Origin: Persicobacter sp. CCB-QB2
Lineage (GTDB): Bacteria > Bacteroidota > Bacteroidia > Cytophagales > Cyclobacteriaceae
Reading direction: 5' to 3'
Assembly (NCBI RefSeq): GCF_001274635.1
Contig: NZ_LBGV01000001.1
Coordinates: 3,658,001-3,722,000 of the forward strand
Length of the DNA stretch: 64,000 nt
Shown here: positions 27,154 to 36,295 of the stretch, in pieces
Layout of the letters: each line of letters starts with the position of its first letter
Numbering within the stretch: the stretch's first letter is position 1
The notes under the pieces: generated by a model
What the model was told of the DNA's origin: nothing
Databases searched by the model: none
The model's input: the letters and a program-made list of their open reading frames with translations, nothing else
Made by a program: the position numbers and the translations under genes

Positions 27154-29012
27154 ATGTCAAAATTTAACAGGACCAACAAAGTAACCAATAGGAGAATTTC
27201 AAAAAGTAGCATTTCCAAAACGCTTCTTGTGGAGGTTTCTTGGGAGGTATGTAATCAGGTGGGGGAATTTATACGGTGATCCGTTCCAAGGCTCCTACGA
27301 TGGTTAAAAAGTGGGAAGAGAATTATACCCTGTTGGGTCCATATGTACATGATCAAGCGCAGGCGGCATTTGAGCCCTTACCCTTGGAGGAGTCCAATGC
27401 GGTGTGTCGGGCAGTAAAAAGGATGCAAGAGTCCGGATTGGACGTACATTATGGCGAGTGGTTGGTTACCGGAAAACCAAAGGTGGTTTTGGTAAATCCC
27501 AATTCTGTATATGATCGTCTGGGTGAAATTAAATACAATCTTTGGGATCATCATGGGATACCGTTGCCTTCACAGGATGACTGGTTAGATAAGTCAGCGG
27601 CATTTGGAGAGTTGAGCAGAATCTTCTTCAGTATTTTAGCAGAGGAAGAGACCTCCAAAAATATTATCGGTCATTTCCATGAGTGGATGTCTTCCACTGC
27701 AATTCCTGAATTGCGCTATGAAGGCGTGAATATCTCAACGATCTTCACCACTCATGCCACCATGTTGGGGCGTTATTTGGCGGCCAATGATCAGGAGTTT
27801 TATCATCACCTGCCATTCTTTGATTGGGAGAAAGAAGCGATCAATTTCAATATTGAACCACAGGTTCGGATTGAGCGCGCGGCGGCACACGGTGCACATG
27901 TATTGACGACAGTATCAGAGGTGACGGGGCAGGAATGTATCCATTTGTTGGGTAGAAAGCCGGACGAGATTACCCCGAACGGCTTGAATATTGAGCGTTT
28001 TACTGCCCTGCATGAATTTCAGAATTTACATAAAGAGTATAAGGAGAAAATCCATCAGTTTGTGATGGCTCATTTCTTCCCAAGCTATACTTTTGATTTA
28101 GATAATACGCTTTATTTCTTTACTTCGGGTAGATTCGAGTATAAGAATAAAGGCTTTGATACCACTTTGGAAGCTTTGGCGAAATTAAACTATCGCCTGA
28201 AGCAAGAGCAAAGTGATGTGAACGTGGTGATGTTTTTCGTGACTAAACGCCCATACCAGTCGGTGAATCCGGACGTATTGCATTCGCGTGCGGTGATGGA
28301 GGAATTACGTCATACCACTAAGATGATTCAGAATCAGATTGGAGAGCGCCTGTTTTATGCAGCGGCATCTTCGGATGATCACAAACTTCCGGAGCTGAAT
28401 GAGTTTGTGGATGAGTATTGGAAATTACGTTTCCGTCGTACTTTACAGTCCTGGAAAAGTGGTGGATTGCCATCGGTAGTGACCCACAATTTGTACGATG
28501 ATCATAATGATGAGATCCTGAACTTCCTGCGTTCTTCTAATTTGTTGAACCATGAGGATGATCGTGTGAAAGTGGTTTATCACCCAGATTTCATTTCTCC
28601 TTCCAGTCCTTTGTTCGGAATGGAATATGGGCAGTTCGTTCGTGGTTGTCATTTGGGAGTATTCCCATCTTACTATGAGCCATGGGGCTATACACCACTG
28701 GAGGCGATGGCTTCCGGAGTGCCTTCGGTTACTTCTGATTTGGCAGGTTTTGGTGACTATGTGGTGAATAACCTGCAGGATCATGAAGAAAAAGGGATTT
28801 ATGTCATTGACCGTAAGAATGCGAACTTTGATGCAGGTGCGGATCAGTTAGCTTATAAATTACACAAATTCATTAAGATGGATCGCCGTCAGCGTATTTC
28901 TCAGCGAAATAAGACGGAACACAACTCCACTTTCTTTGATTGGCATAACCTGATTCACCATTACGATAAGGCACACAATTTGGCGATTACCAGAAATAAG
29001 AAAGGAATGTAG
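27154..29012 (+). pseudogene. GT3-type glycogen synthase, interrupted by a one-base frameshift
   Basis: The downstream frame alone begins at an unlikely GTG (27276). Upstream, an ATG at 27154 opens a 41-codon frame that contains the GT3 N-terminal signature E-V-S-W-E-V-C-N-Q-V-G and then runs into TGA. Between them lies a run of five G (27261-27265). Six G would give Q-V-G-G-I-Y-T-V-I-R-S-K-A-P, the conserved donor-binding loop of eukaryote-type glycogen synthases. The repaired gene is 620 codons (619 residues). The C-terminal E-P-W-G-Y-T-P-L-E-A-M-A-S-G-V-P motif is intact. It adds glucose from a sugar nucleotide to glycogen. Codon use (CGT, GGT, AAC) suggests good expression. Confidence 0.9.
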
Positions 29013-29034
29013 TCCTTTTAGAAAATATAAAATG

Positions 29035-29064
29035 AACCGCGGGCATTTAGCCTGCGGTTTTTTT
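29035..29064 (+). terminator. Intrinsic terminator after glycogen synthase
   Basis: Stem AACCGCGGGC/GCCTGCGGTT (one mismatch) with a 5-base loop, followed by TTTTTTT. Confidence 0.85.
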
Positions 29065-29084
29065 ATGGGCTGAAATTCCGGGAT

Positions 29085-29117
29085 AAAAAAAAGCAGCCTT
29101 CCGGAGAAGACTGCTTT
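29085..29117 (-). terminator. Intrinsic terminator after floA
   Basis: On the minus strand, stem AAGCAGTCTT/AAGGCTGCTT with loop CTCCGG, then a run of eight T, 26 bases beyond the floA stop. Confidence 0.85.
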
Positions 29118-29142
29118 ATTATTTTTTTAGGAATCTCCTTAT

Positions 29143-30116
29143 TTATTCTGCAGGAGTATCATCATCATCAGAAATGGATTTACGCATATCCGTATCCGCC
29201 TGGATATTTTGGAATTTGTAGTAATCCATAATGCCCATGTTTCCGCTTCTGAAAGCTTCGGCCATCGCTAATGGAATGGTGGTTTCCGCTTCAATTACTT
29301 TTGCACGCGCTTCCTGCGTTTTCGCTTTCATTTCCTGCTCAGCAGCCACCGCCATTGCTCTTCTTTCCTCGGCTTTTGCTTCCGCTACTTTCAAGTCAGC
29401 CTGGGCTTGATCTGTCTGAAGGGTTGCTCCAATGTTTTTCCCTACATCCACATCGGCGATATCAATCGACAGGATTTCAAAGGCTGTTCCGGCATCTAAT
29501 CCGCGCTGCAATACCAGCTTGGAGATTTTATCCGGATTTTCCAATACCTCTTTGTGGGATTGGGCCGAACCGATGGAGGTTACAATACCTTCCCCTACAC
29601 GGGCAAGGATAGTATCTTCACCTGCACCACCTACATATTGCTGGATGTTGGCACGTACCGTCACACGGGCAGTGGCAATCAACTGAATACCATCGGCAGC
29701 TACAGCCGCCACTTTAGGGGTAGTGATCACTTTTGGATTTACAGAAATCTGAACGGCTTCGAACACATCACGACCTGCCAAATCGATGGCGGTAGCTTTT
29801 TGAAAGTCCAGTCCAATATTGGCCTTGTCTGCTGAGATCAATGCTCTGACAATATTGTAAACATCTCCCCCGCCAAATAGTGGGTTTCCAAATCATTGGT
29901 GGAGATTTTCAATCCCGCTTTAGTAGCGGTAATCAATGGATTAACGATGGTACTTGGTGGTACCTTTCTAATTCTCATAGCGACCAATTCTCCCAATGAA
30001 ATCCGAACACCCGAGAAAAGGGCGGTGATCCATAGGTTAACAGGAACAAAGTATAGAAAGAGAAATAATAAAAATATTCCTAAAATAATAGGAACTACCA
30101 GACCGAATGAGCCCAT
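29143..30116 (-). pseudogene. floA: FloA flotillin-like protein, split by a one-base frameshift
   Basis: Frame one (30116-29838) gives the N-terminal membrane hairpin and the start of the SPFH domain through [11 protein letters not shown]. Frame two (29841-29143) resumes at [12 protein letters not shown] and continues through the SPFH domain and an alanine/glutamate-rich coiled coil. On the plus strand 29867-29871 is five C; six would restore [18 protein letters not shown], the usual FloA sequence. The repaired gene is 325 codons (324 residues), close to the ~330 expected. FloA scaffolds membrane microdomains. It is 4 bases downstream of nfeD, its standard operon partner. Confidence 0.92.
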
Positions 30117-30120
30117 AAAT

Positions 30121-30582
30121 TTAACTTAAAGGTTGTACGATTATTTTATTGCTTTCAATGGAAATAATTTCAATGGATTGGCCAGCTTCCAGGAATAATC
30201 CTTTGGTGGTGACTTCCACTTCCATATCGCCGAAAAGTGCTTTACCTACCGGTTTCAAATCTGAAACAGCTTCGCCTTGCTCTCCTACAGAAAGGCCAAG
30301 GTTATCCCGGGTATTGACTTTGCTTTTGATGGCATCGGTATTGGCCATTTTTAACCATGGTTTGGACTGAAAAGCATAGATGGATAATAGTCCGCCCGCT
30401 ACGCCAGTACCCAATAATACCCAGTGGCCGGTATCACTTCCGAATTCGCTATAGGTCATGAAAACACCCCCAATCACGGACAGCACTCCCATAATTCCCA
30501 CGAAGGTAGTGCCCGGAATAAAGATGATTTCGACAATGATCAGCAAAATGCCGATAAAAATTAAAAGGCCAATTAACCACAT
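30121..30582 (-). CDS. NfeD-family membrane protein
   Basis: 153 residues: three or four hydrophobic helices (about 1-85), then a small OB-fold domain with [17 protein letters not shown] and a valine-rich end. This is the short NfeD form without the serine-protease domain, which pairs with flotillin-like FloA and is thought to modulate it. It starts the nfeD-floA pair; the spacing to floA is 4 bases. Confidence 0.9.
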   Translation of the reverse strand: MWLIGLLIFIGILLIIVEIIFIPGTTFVGIMGVLSVIGGVFMTYSEFGSDTGHWVLLGTGVAGGLLSIYAFQSKPWLKMANTDAIKSKVNTRDNLGLSVGEQGEAVSDLKPVGKALFGDMEVEVTTKGLFLEAGQSIEIISIESNKIIVQPLS

Positions 30583-30715
30583 AGGAAAAGCTGTTATTTA
30601 TGATCCCAATATAAGCTTTTGTGTAAATATTAGTAGCGGCTTTTGTAAGATATTAGGGTGGGAGAGTTATTATTTTAGTTAAAAATCAATATTTACTAAA
30701 ATAAATTGGATTTGG

Positions 30716-31372
30716 TTAAGGTTGCGCTTTTAATAAAGCCTCGGGGCTGTCAAAACGAAAGTACTGGCGGAGGGTAATTTCCCACAAATAGAAGCTCGAT
30801 ACTGTATTGTAAGGAGAGAATTTTGCGGCCAGCTTTTCAAAAATTTCCGGATTCATTTCCTCCTTTTGAAAGAGCCATTGCATGCCTTTCCTTAAGGCCA
30901 GGTCTCCGTAGGAATGAACGTCCTGACGCTGTAGGGTAAATATCAGGAACATTTGGATGGTCCAGGGCCCTACACCTTTGATGGGCAGGAGAAGATGATG
31001 AATTTCTTTATCCGAAAGTTGCTGCAAAAATTCCGGAGTGAATTGCTCCGGTTTTTCGATAAAAGCCTTTGCAATTTCCCGACAGTATTTGGCTTTGGCA
31101 TTGGATAATCCACAGCTTCTGAGTACTTCAAATTCCAGCGCTAAAAGGGCCTTTGGATCAGGTGTCTGCTCAAATAATTGTAAAAAGCGGCGGTAAATGG
31201 TATTGCCCGCGGCAAAAGAAACCTGTTGGTAGATGATATTAAAAACCAGGCCCAGAAAAGGATCTGGAACGATTTCACGTTCCGGAATCTCCGGGACTAA
31301 TTCCATTAATAAATTCATCTCCGGAATGCTTTGCAGGTGCTCTATGGCCTCGGCTTTGATTTCAAATTTCAT
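30716..31372 (-). CDS. DNA-3-methyladenine glycosylase (AlkA-like HhH-GPD)
   Basis: 218 residues of the HhH-GPD superfamily. The helix-hairpin-helix reads [13 protein letters not shown], followed by the G-P-D loop with the catalytic aspartate in H-S-Y-G-D-L-A-L. The absence of an iron-sulfur cysteine cluster fits AlkA-type rather than MutY/Nth enzymes. It excises alkylated bases in base-excision repair. Its ATG overlaps the uvrB stop by 4 bases (31369-31372), so two DNA-repair genes are translationally coupled. Confidence 0.9.
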   Translation of the reverse strand: MKFEIKAEAIEHLQSIPEMNLLMELVPEIPEREIVPDPFLGLVFNIIYQQVSFAAGNTIYRRFLQLFEQTPDPKALLALEFEVLRSCGLSNAKAKYCREIAKAFIEKPEQFTPEFLQQLSDKEIHHLLLPIKGVGPWTIQMFLIFTLQRQDVHSYGDLALRKGMQWLFQKEEMNPEIFEKLAAKFSPYNTVSSFYLWEITLRQYFRFDSPEALLKAQP

Positions 31373-33387
31373 GATTCCATTTGCTTTTTCAGGGCAAACA
31401 GCTCATCACGCAATTTGGCTGCGGTAATAAAATCGAGGTCTTTGGCCGCCTTTTCCATTTCCTTTTGGGTTTTGGCGATCATCTTTTCGATGTCCTCCTT
31501 CTTTGCATACTGCAGCACAGGATCGGCTGCCAGGGTTGGCTCCGGATCTTCCACATAGTATTCTTTAGGCTCTGCTTTGCTGTCTGCCACTTTGGTCTGC
31601 CCCAGAATTTCTTCTTTGGATTTTCGTACTGTTCTGGGCGTGATCCCGTGCTCCTCATTGTAAGCGGCCTGAATACTGCGACGTCGGTTGGTTTCTTCCA
31701 TGGCTGTATTCATAGAGTCCGTGATACGATCGGCATACATGATTACAGTACCGTCTGCATTACGGGCGGCGCGACCGATGGTCTGAATCAGGGATTTGGT
31801 AGAACGCAGGAAGCCTTCTTTGTCTGCATCCAGAATGGCGACCAGGGATACTTCCGGCAAATCCAGTCCTTCCCGCAGCAGGTTTACCCCCACCAATACA
31901 TCATAGGTTCCCAGACGAAGATCCCGAAGGATTTCTACCCGATCCAGGGTTTTTACTTCCGAGTGGATATAGGCACATTTCACATTGGCTCTTTCCAGGA
32001 ACTTGGTCAACTCCTCGGCCATTCTTTTGGTCAAAGTCGTTACCAAAACCCTTTCATCCTTCTGAATGCGGTTGTCAATTTCTTCCATCAAATCATCAAT
32101 CTGATTAATGGAAGGGCGTACCTCAATTTTGGGGTCCAGCAGGCCGGTCGGGCGGATAATCTGCTCCACGATGATGCCCTCAGAATTACGAAGCTCGTAA
32201 TCTGCCGGTGTGGCGGAAACGAAAACCATTTGGTTGATCATTCCCTCAAATTCTTCAAACTTCAGTGGTCGGTTGTCCATGGCTGCCGGCAGGCGGAAGC
32301 CATAATCTACCAAATTTACTTTTCTGGCGCGGTCTCCCCCATACATGGCCCTTACCTGTGGGATGGTCACATGGCTCTCATCAATCATGATCAGGTAATC
32401 CTCCGGGAAATAATCCAGCAGACAGAAGGGGCGCTGTCCAGGCTTTCTTCGATCAAAGTAACGGGAATAGTTCTCCACGCCGGAGCAATAGCCCAGTTCG
32501 CGGATCATTTCCAGATCAAATTCCGTACGCTCCTGAATTCTTTTGGACTCTTCCACCCGTCCCTCCTCATCAAAGAAACGGATTTGTTTGACCATATCAT
32601 CCTGAATTTCCTTAATGGCCGTTTGGATGGTGTCTTTACCGGTTACGAATAAATTGGCTGGGAAAATGGTGGTAGTCTGCTCGTCGGAAAGCTTTCTTCC
32701 TGTTTCCGGGTCAATGGTTTGTATGGCTTCAATTTCATCTCCCCAAAAATAGAAGCGGTAGGCGAAATCGGCATAGGCCAGGTACAAATCCACCGTATCG
32801 CCCTTTACACGGAAGGTTCCTCTTTTAAAGTCAGATTCTGTCCTGCTGTACAAAATATCCACCAAAGCAAAAAGGAATTGATTTCGGGGAACGCTGTCTC
32901 CCACTTTAAAGGAAAGCACATTTTTGCCGAATTCCTCCGGATTTCCGATACCATAAATACAAGACACGGAGGCCACTACAATGATATCCCGGCGGCCGGT
33001 GAGTAATTGAGAAGTGGCTTTTAAACGCAACTTTTCAATTTCTTCATTGATCATCAGGTCTTTTTCGATGAAGGTATTGGTGGCGGCGATGTAAGCTTCC
33101 GGCTGGTAGTAATCGTAATATGAAATGAAATACTCCACCGCATTTTCCGGGAAAAATTGCTTGAATTCTCCATAAAGCTGGGCTGCAAGTGTTTTGTTGT
33201 GTGCCAATACCAGCGTCGGACGTCCTGACTCCGCAATCACATTGGCCATGGTAAAGGTTTTACCTGTTCCCGTGGCGCCCAGAAGGGTTTGAAATTTTTC
33301 CTGCCCCTCGATTCCTTCCACCAATTGCGCAATGGCTTGGGGTTGGTCTCCCATGGGTTTGTATTCCGAAGTCAGTTTGAAGTCCAT
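31369..33387 (-). CDS. uvrB: Excinuclease ABC subunit UvrB
   Basis: 672 residues, full length. UvrB is the damage-verifying helicase-like subunit of nucleotide-excision repair. Visible features are Walker [10 protein letters not shown] near residue 40, the beta-hairpin region [10 protein letters not shown], the DEAD-type box M-I-D-E-S-H, helicase motif [11 protein letters not shown], and a C-terminal UVR domain that binds UvrC. The partner glycosylase gene overlaps its end. A 423-codon frame on the opposite strand is a shadow of this gene. Confidence 0.98.
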   Translation of the reverse strand: MDFKLTSEYKPMGDQPQAIAQLVEGIEGQEKFQTLLGATGTGKTFTMANVIAESGRPTLVLAHNKTLAAQLYGEFKQFFPENAVEYFISYYDYYQPEAYIAATNTFIEKDLMINEEIEKLRLKATSQLLTGRRDIIVVASVSCIYGIGNPEEFGKNVLSFKVGDSVPRNQFLFALVDILYSRTESDFKRGTFRVKGDTVDLYLAYADFAYRFYFWGDEIEAIQTIDPETGRKLSDEQTTTIFPANLFVTGKDTIQTAIKEIQDDMVKQIRFFDEEGRVEESKRIQERTEFDLEMIRELGYCSGVENYSRYFDRRKPGQRPFCLLDYFPEDYLIMIDESHVTIPQVRAMYGGDRARKVNLVDYGFRLPAAMDNRPLKFEEFEGMINQMVFVSATPADYELRNSEGIIVEQIIRPTGLLDPKIEVRPSINQIDDLMEEIDNRIQKDERVLVTTLTKRMAEELTKFLERANVKCAYIHSEVKTLDRVEILRDLRLGTYDVLVGVNLLREGLDLPEVSLVAILDADKEGFLRSTKSLIQTIGRAARNADGTVIMYADRITDSMNTAMEETNRRRSIQAAYNEEHGITPRTVRKSKEEILGQTKVADSKAEPKEYYVEDPEPTLAADPVLQYAKKEDIEKMIAKTQKEMEKAAKDLDFITAAKLRDELFALKKQMES

Positions 33388-33453
33388 ATGGATGTTGATT
33401 TTGATTGGAGGGTACTCAATAATATCGCGGTTTTTTGCCGAAATAGCCAGCCA

Positions 33454-34224
33454 TTACGCTTCTTCCCCGGTTTTTTCCGCCTGCCAGATTTCCCAGCTTT
33501 TCTCCGCCTGAAGCACCAGCATTTCATAGCCGTTTTTCGCTTTTGCACCTTTTCTCAGGCCTTCCTGCATAAAGGCGGTGATTTCCGGATTATACACCAA
33601 ATCATAAAGAAAATGTTGATCGGTAATTTCTTCATAGGGCAGATCCGGCTTTTCTGCTTCATTGGGGAAAGTGCCTAGCGGAGTGGTGTTGACCACCAAT
33701 TTACACTGCTTTAAAATCTGAGGATTTTCAGCAATTTCTGTATAAGTAAGATCGGCATTTTCGGCGGAACGAGAGACCATCTTGACCGTGATGCCCAGGT
33801 CTTCCAGTGCAACCCTTACGGCTTTGGAAGCTCCACCAGTCCCCAATACCAATGCGGTTTGGATTTCCGATTGTTGGGCTCCCAGCCATTTTTCAAGAGA
33901 ATTTTTAAAGCCATAATAGTCCGAGTTATACCCTTCCAACTGACCGTTCTCCATAATCTTCACCACATTTACCGCTCCAATTTTCTTCGCACTTTGATCC
34001 AGCCGATCCATAAAAGGGAGTACCTCATTTTTATATGGAATGGTGACGTTGATGCCCTGCAGTCCGGCAGTCTCCTGAATGAGTTTTGGTAAAGCAGCTA
34101 TTTCCGGAATTTCAAAAAGGTCATATTGGCAATCCTCAATGTCCTCTTTTTTGAATTTCTCAGTGAAATACTTTTTAGAGAAAGAATGGGTCAGTTTTTT
34201 GCCGATTAATCCAAATTGTTTCAT
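33454..34224 (-). CDS. aroE: Shikimate dehydrogenase
   Basis: 256 residues, slightly shorter than E. coli AroE, as usual in this phylum. It reduces 3-dehydroshikimate with NADPH in aromatic amino-acid synthesis. Seen: substrate-binding H-S-F-S near residue 14, the catalytic lysine in N-V-T-I-P-Y-K, Y-N-S-D-Y-Y-G, the NADP loop L-G-T-G-G-A-S-K-A, and the N-T-T-P-L-G motif. It is 16 bases downstream of the DUF368 gene and probably co-transcribed. Confidence 0.96.
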   Translation of the reverse strand: MKQFGLIGKKLTHSFSKKYFTEKFKKEDIEDCQYDLFEIPEIAALPKLIQETAGLQGINVTIPYKNEVLPFMDRLDQSAKKIGAVNVVKIMENGQLEGYNSDYYGFKNSLEKWLGAQQSEIQTALVLGTGGASKAVRVALEDLGITVKMVSRSAENADLTYTEIAENPQILKQCKLVVNTTPLGTFPNEAEKPDLPYEEITDQHFLYDLVYNPEITAFMQEGLRKGAKAKNGYEMLVLQAEKSWEIWQAEKTGEEA

Positions 34225-34240
34225 AAAAAATGCGGTCGGT

Positions 34241-35161
34241 TTATTTCAATTTAGCTTTTCCACGAGCAGCGACATAATCCAGGCCATATACGAAGGCTAT
34301 GGCTCCGAATATGCAGGCAATGGCGATGATGGTTTGCGGTTCGCCCTCATAAGTGGAAGGTAAAATATTTTTGGTTATTAGGGGTACTTGTTCTCCATGA
34401 GAATTGGTGCGGAAGGATAATACTTCTTTCCATGGCCATACTTTGTTCAGCGAACCGATCATGAAACCTGCCAAAAGTGCTACGGCAAGGTCATGGTATT
34501 TGGCCAGTAGCCAGGAGATAAATCGGCTGAATAAACCCAAACCCAGGATACACCCCATACCGAATACGGCGATTACATCCAGTTTAAAGTCTTTTATAGC
34601 GTTGAGGATAAATTCATATTTCCCCAAAATCAGTAAAAGAAAGCTTCCCGAAATTCCGGGCAAAATCATGGCGCAGATGGCAATGGCTCCGGATAAGAAA
34701 ATGTACCCATATCCTTCCGGCGTTTCGGTGGGGGTGGCTACCGTTACAAAGTAGGCGATTAAAATGCCCAAAATTCCACTTAACAGCACTTTCCAATTCC
34801 AGTTCCGGATTTGTTTACTGACCAGAATGGCGGAGATGATGATCAGTCCGAAGAAAAAAGACCAGATGGGAATTGGGTGATTCCCTAAAAGATAGGTGAT
34901 GACTTTCGCCAGAGAAATGACACTAGTGGCAATCCCGGCAAAAAGTATCAGAAGGAAGGTTCCATTGATATGATTCCAGAAGCCTTTTATATCCAATTTA
35001 AATAAAAGCCGGATGGCTGTTGCATCCACGGATTTAATGGAATTAATCAGCGTTTCGTAAATGCCGGTAATAAAAGCAATGGTTCCGCCGGAAACACCCG
35101 GTACGACATCGGCTGCGCCCATGCCCATGCCCTTCAAAAATAAAGTGAAATAGGATTTCAT
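34241..35161 (-). CDS. DUF368 membrane protein (PopT-type undecaprenyl-phosphate translocase family)
   Basis: 306 residues, about nine to ten hydrophobic segments. The family signature G-M-G-M-G-A-A-D-V-V-P-G-V-S-G-G-T-I-A-F lies at the N-terminus, and a matching internal repeat M-I-L-P-G-I-S-G-S-F-L-L occurs mid-protein. DUF368 proteins have been reported to recycle undecaprenyl phosphate across the inner membrane, supporting peptidoglycan and surface-glycan synthesis; assigning that function here is inference from family membership. It lies upstream of aroE, with repeat copy C before its start. Confidence 0.9.
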   Translation of the reverse strand: MKSYFTLFLKGMGMGAADVVPGVSGGTIAFITGIYETLINSIKSVDATAIRLLFKLDIKGFWNHINGTFLLILFAGIATSVISLAKVITYLLGNHPIPIWSFFFGLIIISAILVSKQIRNWNWKVLLSGILGILIAYFVTVATPTETPEGYGYIFLSGAIAICAMILPGISGSFLLLILGKYEFILNAIKDFKLDVIAVFGMGCILGLGLFSRFISWLLAKYHDLAVALLAGFMIGSLNKVWPWKEVLSFRTNSHGEQVPLITKNILPSTYEGEPQTIIAIACIFGAIAFVYGLDYVAARGKAKLK

Positions 35162-35208
35162 GATTAATAATCGTCTTTGCTTGGATCAAGCCATTTTTTG
35201 CAGCCTAA

Positions 35209-35423
35209 GCCGAATTATTCACCGCTAAATTCATCAGATCAAGCCAAAGGACTTATCTTCAGTTCGTTATTGGTGTTTTTCTTTGATTTTTAATAGCCCA
35301 AATTCGGGCAGGCTTGCTTTCTCTTTATTCCTCTGCTTCTTTGGCGAAAACTCGAAATCGGAAAAATTCCTTCATTTTTCCCGCCTTGCAGCTCAACGAG
35401 GATTTAAGCAGGCCTAATTCGGG
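35209..35423 (+). repeat. MITE-like 215-bp element, copy C (intact ends)
   Basis: Exactly 215 bp with perfect 4-bp target duplications CTAA (35205-35208 and 35424-35427). Left end GCCGAATTATTCACCGCTAA; right end (reverse complement) CCCGAATTAGGCCTGCTTAA. It lies between the DUF368 start (35161) and the terminator of the phosphosulfolactate synthase gene, so it may separate or influence the DUF368 promoter. The rest of the 348-bp gap holds only that terminator. Confidence 0.9.
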
Positions 35424-35456
35424 CTAAATATACCCAAATGCCGTCGATCAAAAAAT

Positions 35457-35490
35457 AAAAAAGCGAAGACCCCGGAGAATCTTCGCTTTT
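35457..35490 (-). terminator. Intrinsic terminator after phosphosulfolactate synthase
   Basis: On the minus strand, stem AAAAGCGAAGA/TCTTCGCTTTT followed by a T-rich tract, 20 bases after the stop. Confidence 0.85.
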
Positions 35491-35509
35491 GGTAAGGAGG
35501 CGCTATAAA

Positions 35510-36295
35510 TTACTGGATAGCTTCCTCAATGTTTTTGTTGGAAAGGAAATCCATGAAGGTGTCTCCTCTCAATCCTAAGCGAATGGTCTCCAAAGGAATT
35601 ACCTCATTAGGGGCGAGGTTCCCTAGGTTAACATTTGGCCCGCAAAGCTTGATAAACCAAACCTGCTGCCCTTTCTTAGGGGCTTCCCAAATAATTTTTT
35701 CTGAAGGGATTTTGGTCAAAATTTCTTCCACCAAACCCGAGCGTACTTCACCGGAGGAACGGAACAAGCCCACATTGCCACCTTCACGCGCTTCTCCAAT
35801 AACCTTCCAGGCACCGGCATCCAATTCCGCCTGCATAAACTCAATCCACTTATAAGGAGGAATGATTTTTTCAGCATCTTTGGACCCTACTTCAGAAAGC
35901 ACAGTGAAATCCTGTGCCAGTCTCGAAATGTATTCACACTTTACATCGTGTGGCAATTCGATGGATCCGTCAGAAACTTCCACATATTCCACCCCGAATT
36001 TCTGCATGGTGCGGATATAGTCATCAAACTGTCCGCGAACCAAAAAGGCTTCAAATAATGTTCCACCAAAATAGGTAGGGATTCCTGCTTCCTTATAAAG
36101 GTTGATTTTTTCCTGAAGATTAGGAGTCACCGCAGAAGTTCCAAACCCCAACTTAACGATATCCGTGTAAGCTCCTGCAACGCTTAAGAAGTCTTCCACT
36201 TCTCTTAAAGAAAGACCCTTATCCATGACCATGGTAAAACCAGACTGTCTTGGCTTTTGGGTTCTCTCTGGAAGATCCTTCAAAAAGTAGTTCAT
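35510..36295 (-). CDS. comA: Phosphosulfolactate synthase
   Basis: 261 residues of the (2R)-phospho-3-sulfolactate synthase family, a TIM barrel that adds sulfite to phosphoenolpyruvate. Seen: K-L-G-F-G-T-S-A-V, Y-F-G-G-T-L-F-E, V-S-D-G-S-I-E-L-P and E-A-R-E-G-G-N-V-G-L-F, all typical of the family. In methanogens it opens coenzyme M synthesis. Here it might instead feed sulfolactate or, through sulfopyruvate, cysteate for Bacteroidota sulfonolipids (inference; no other gene of either route is nearby). Its start overlaps the TPR gene stop by 4 bases (ATGA). Confidence 0.9.
   Translation of the reverse strand: MNYFLKDLPERTQKPRQSGFTMVMDKGLSLREVEDFLSVAGAYTDIVKLGFGTSAVTPNLQEKINLYKEAGIPTYFGGTLFEAFLVRGQFDDYIRTMQKFGVEYVEVSDGSIELPHDVKCEYISRLAQDFTVLSEVGSKDAEKIIPPYKWIEFMQAELDAGAWKVIGEAREGGNVGLFRSSGEVRSGLVEEILTKIPSEKIIWEAPKKGQQVWFIKLCGPNVNLGNLAPNEVIPLETIRLGLRGDTFMDFLSNKNIEEAIQ

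Noticed and set aside
31381-32652. Long 423-codon open frame antisense to uvrB
   Set aside because: It mirrors the codon pattern of uvrB, which is fully recognisable on the other strand; the product has no protein-like character.
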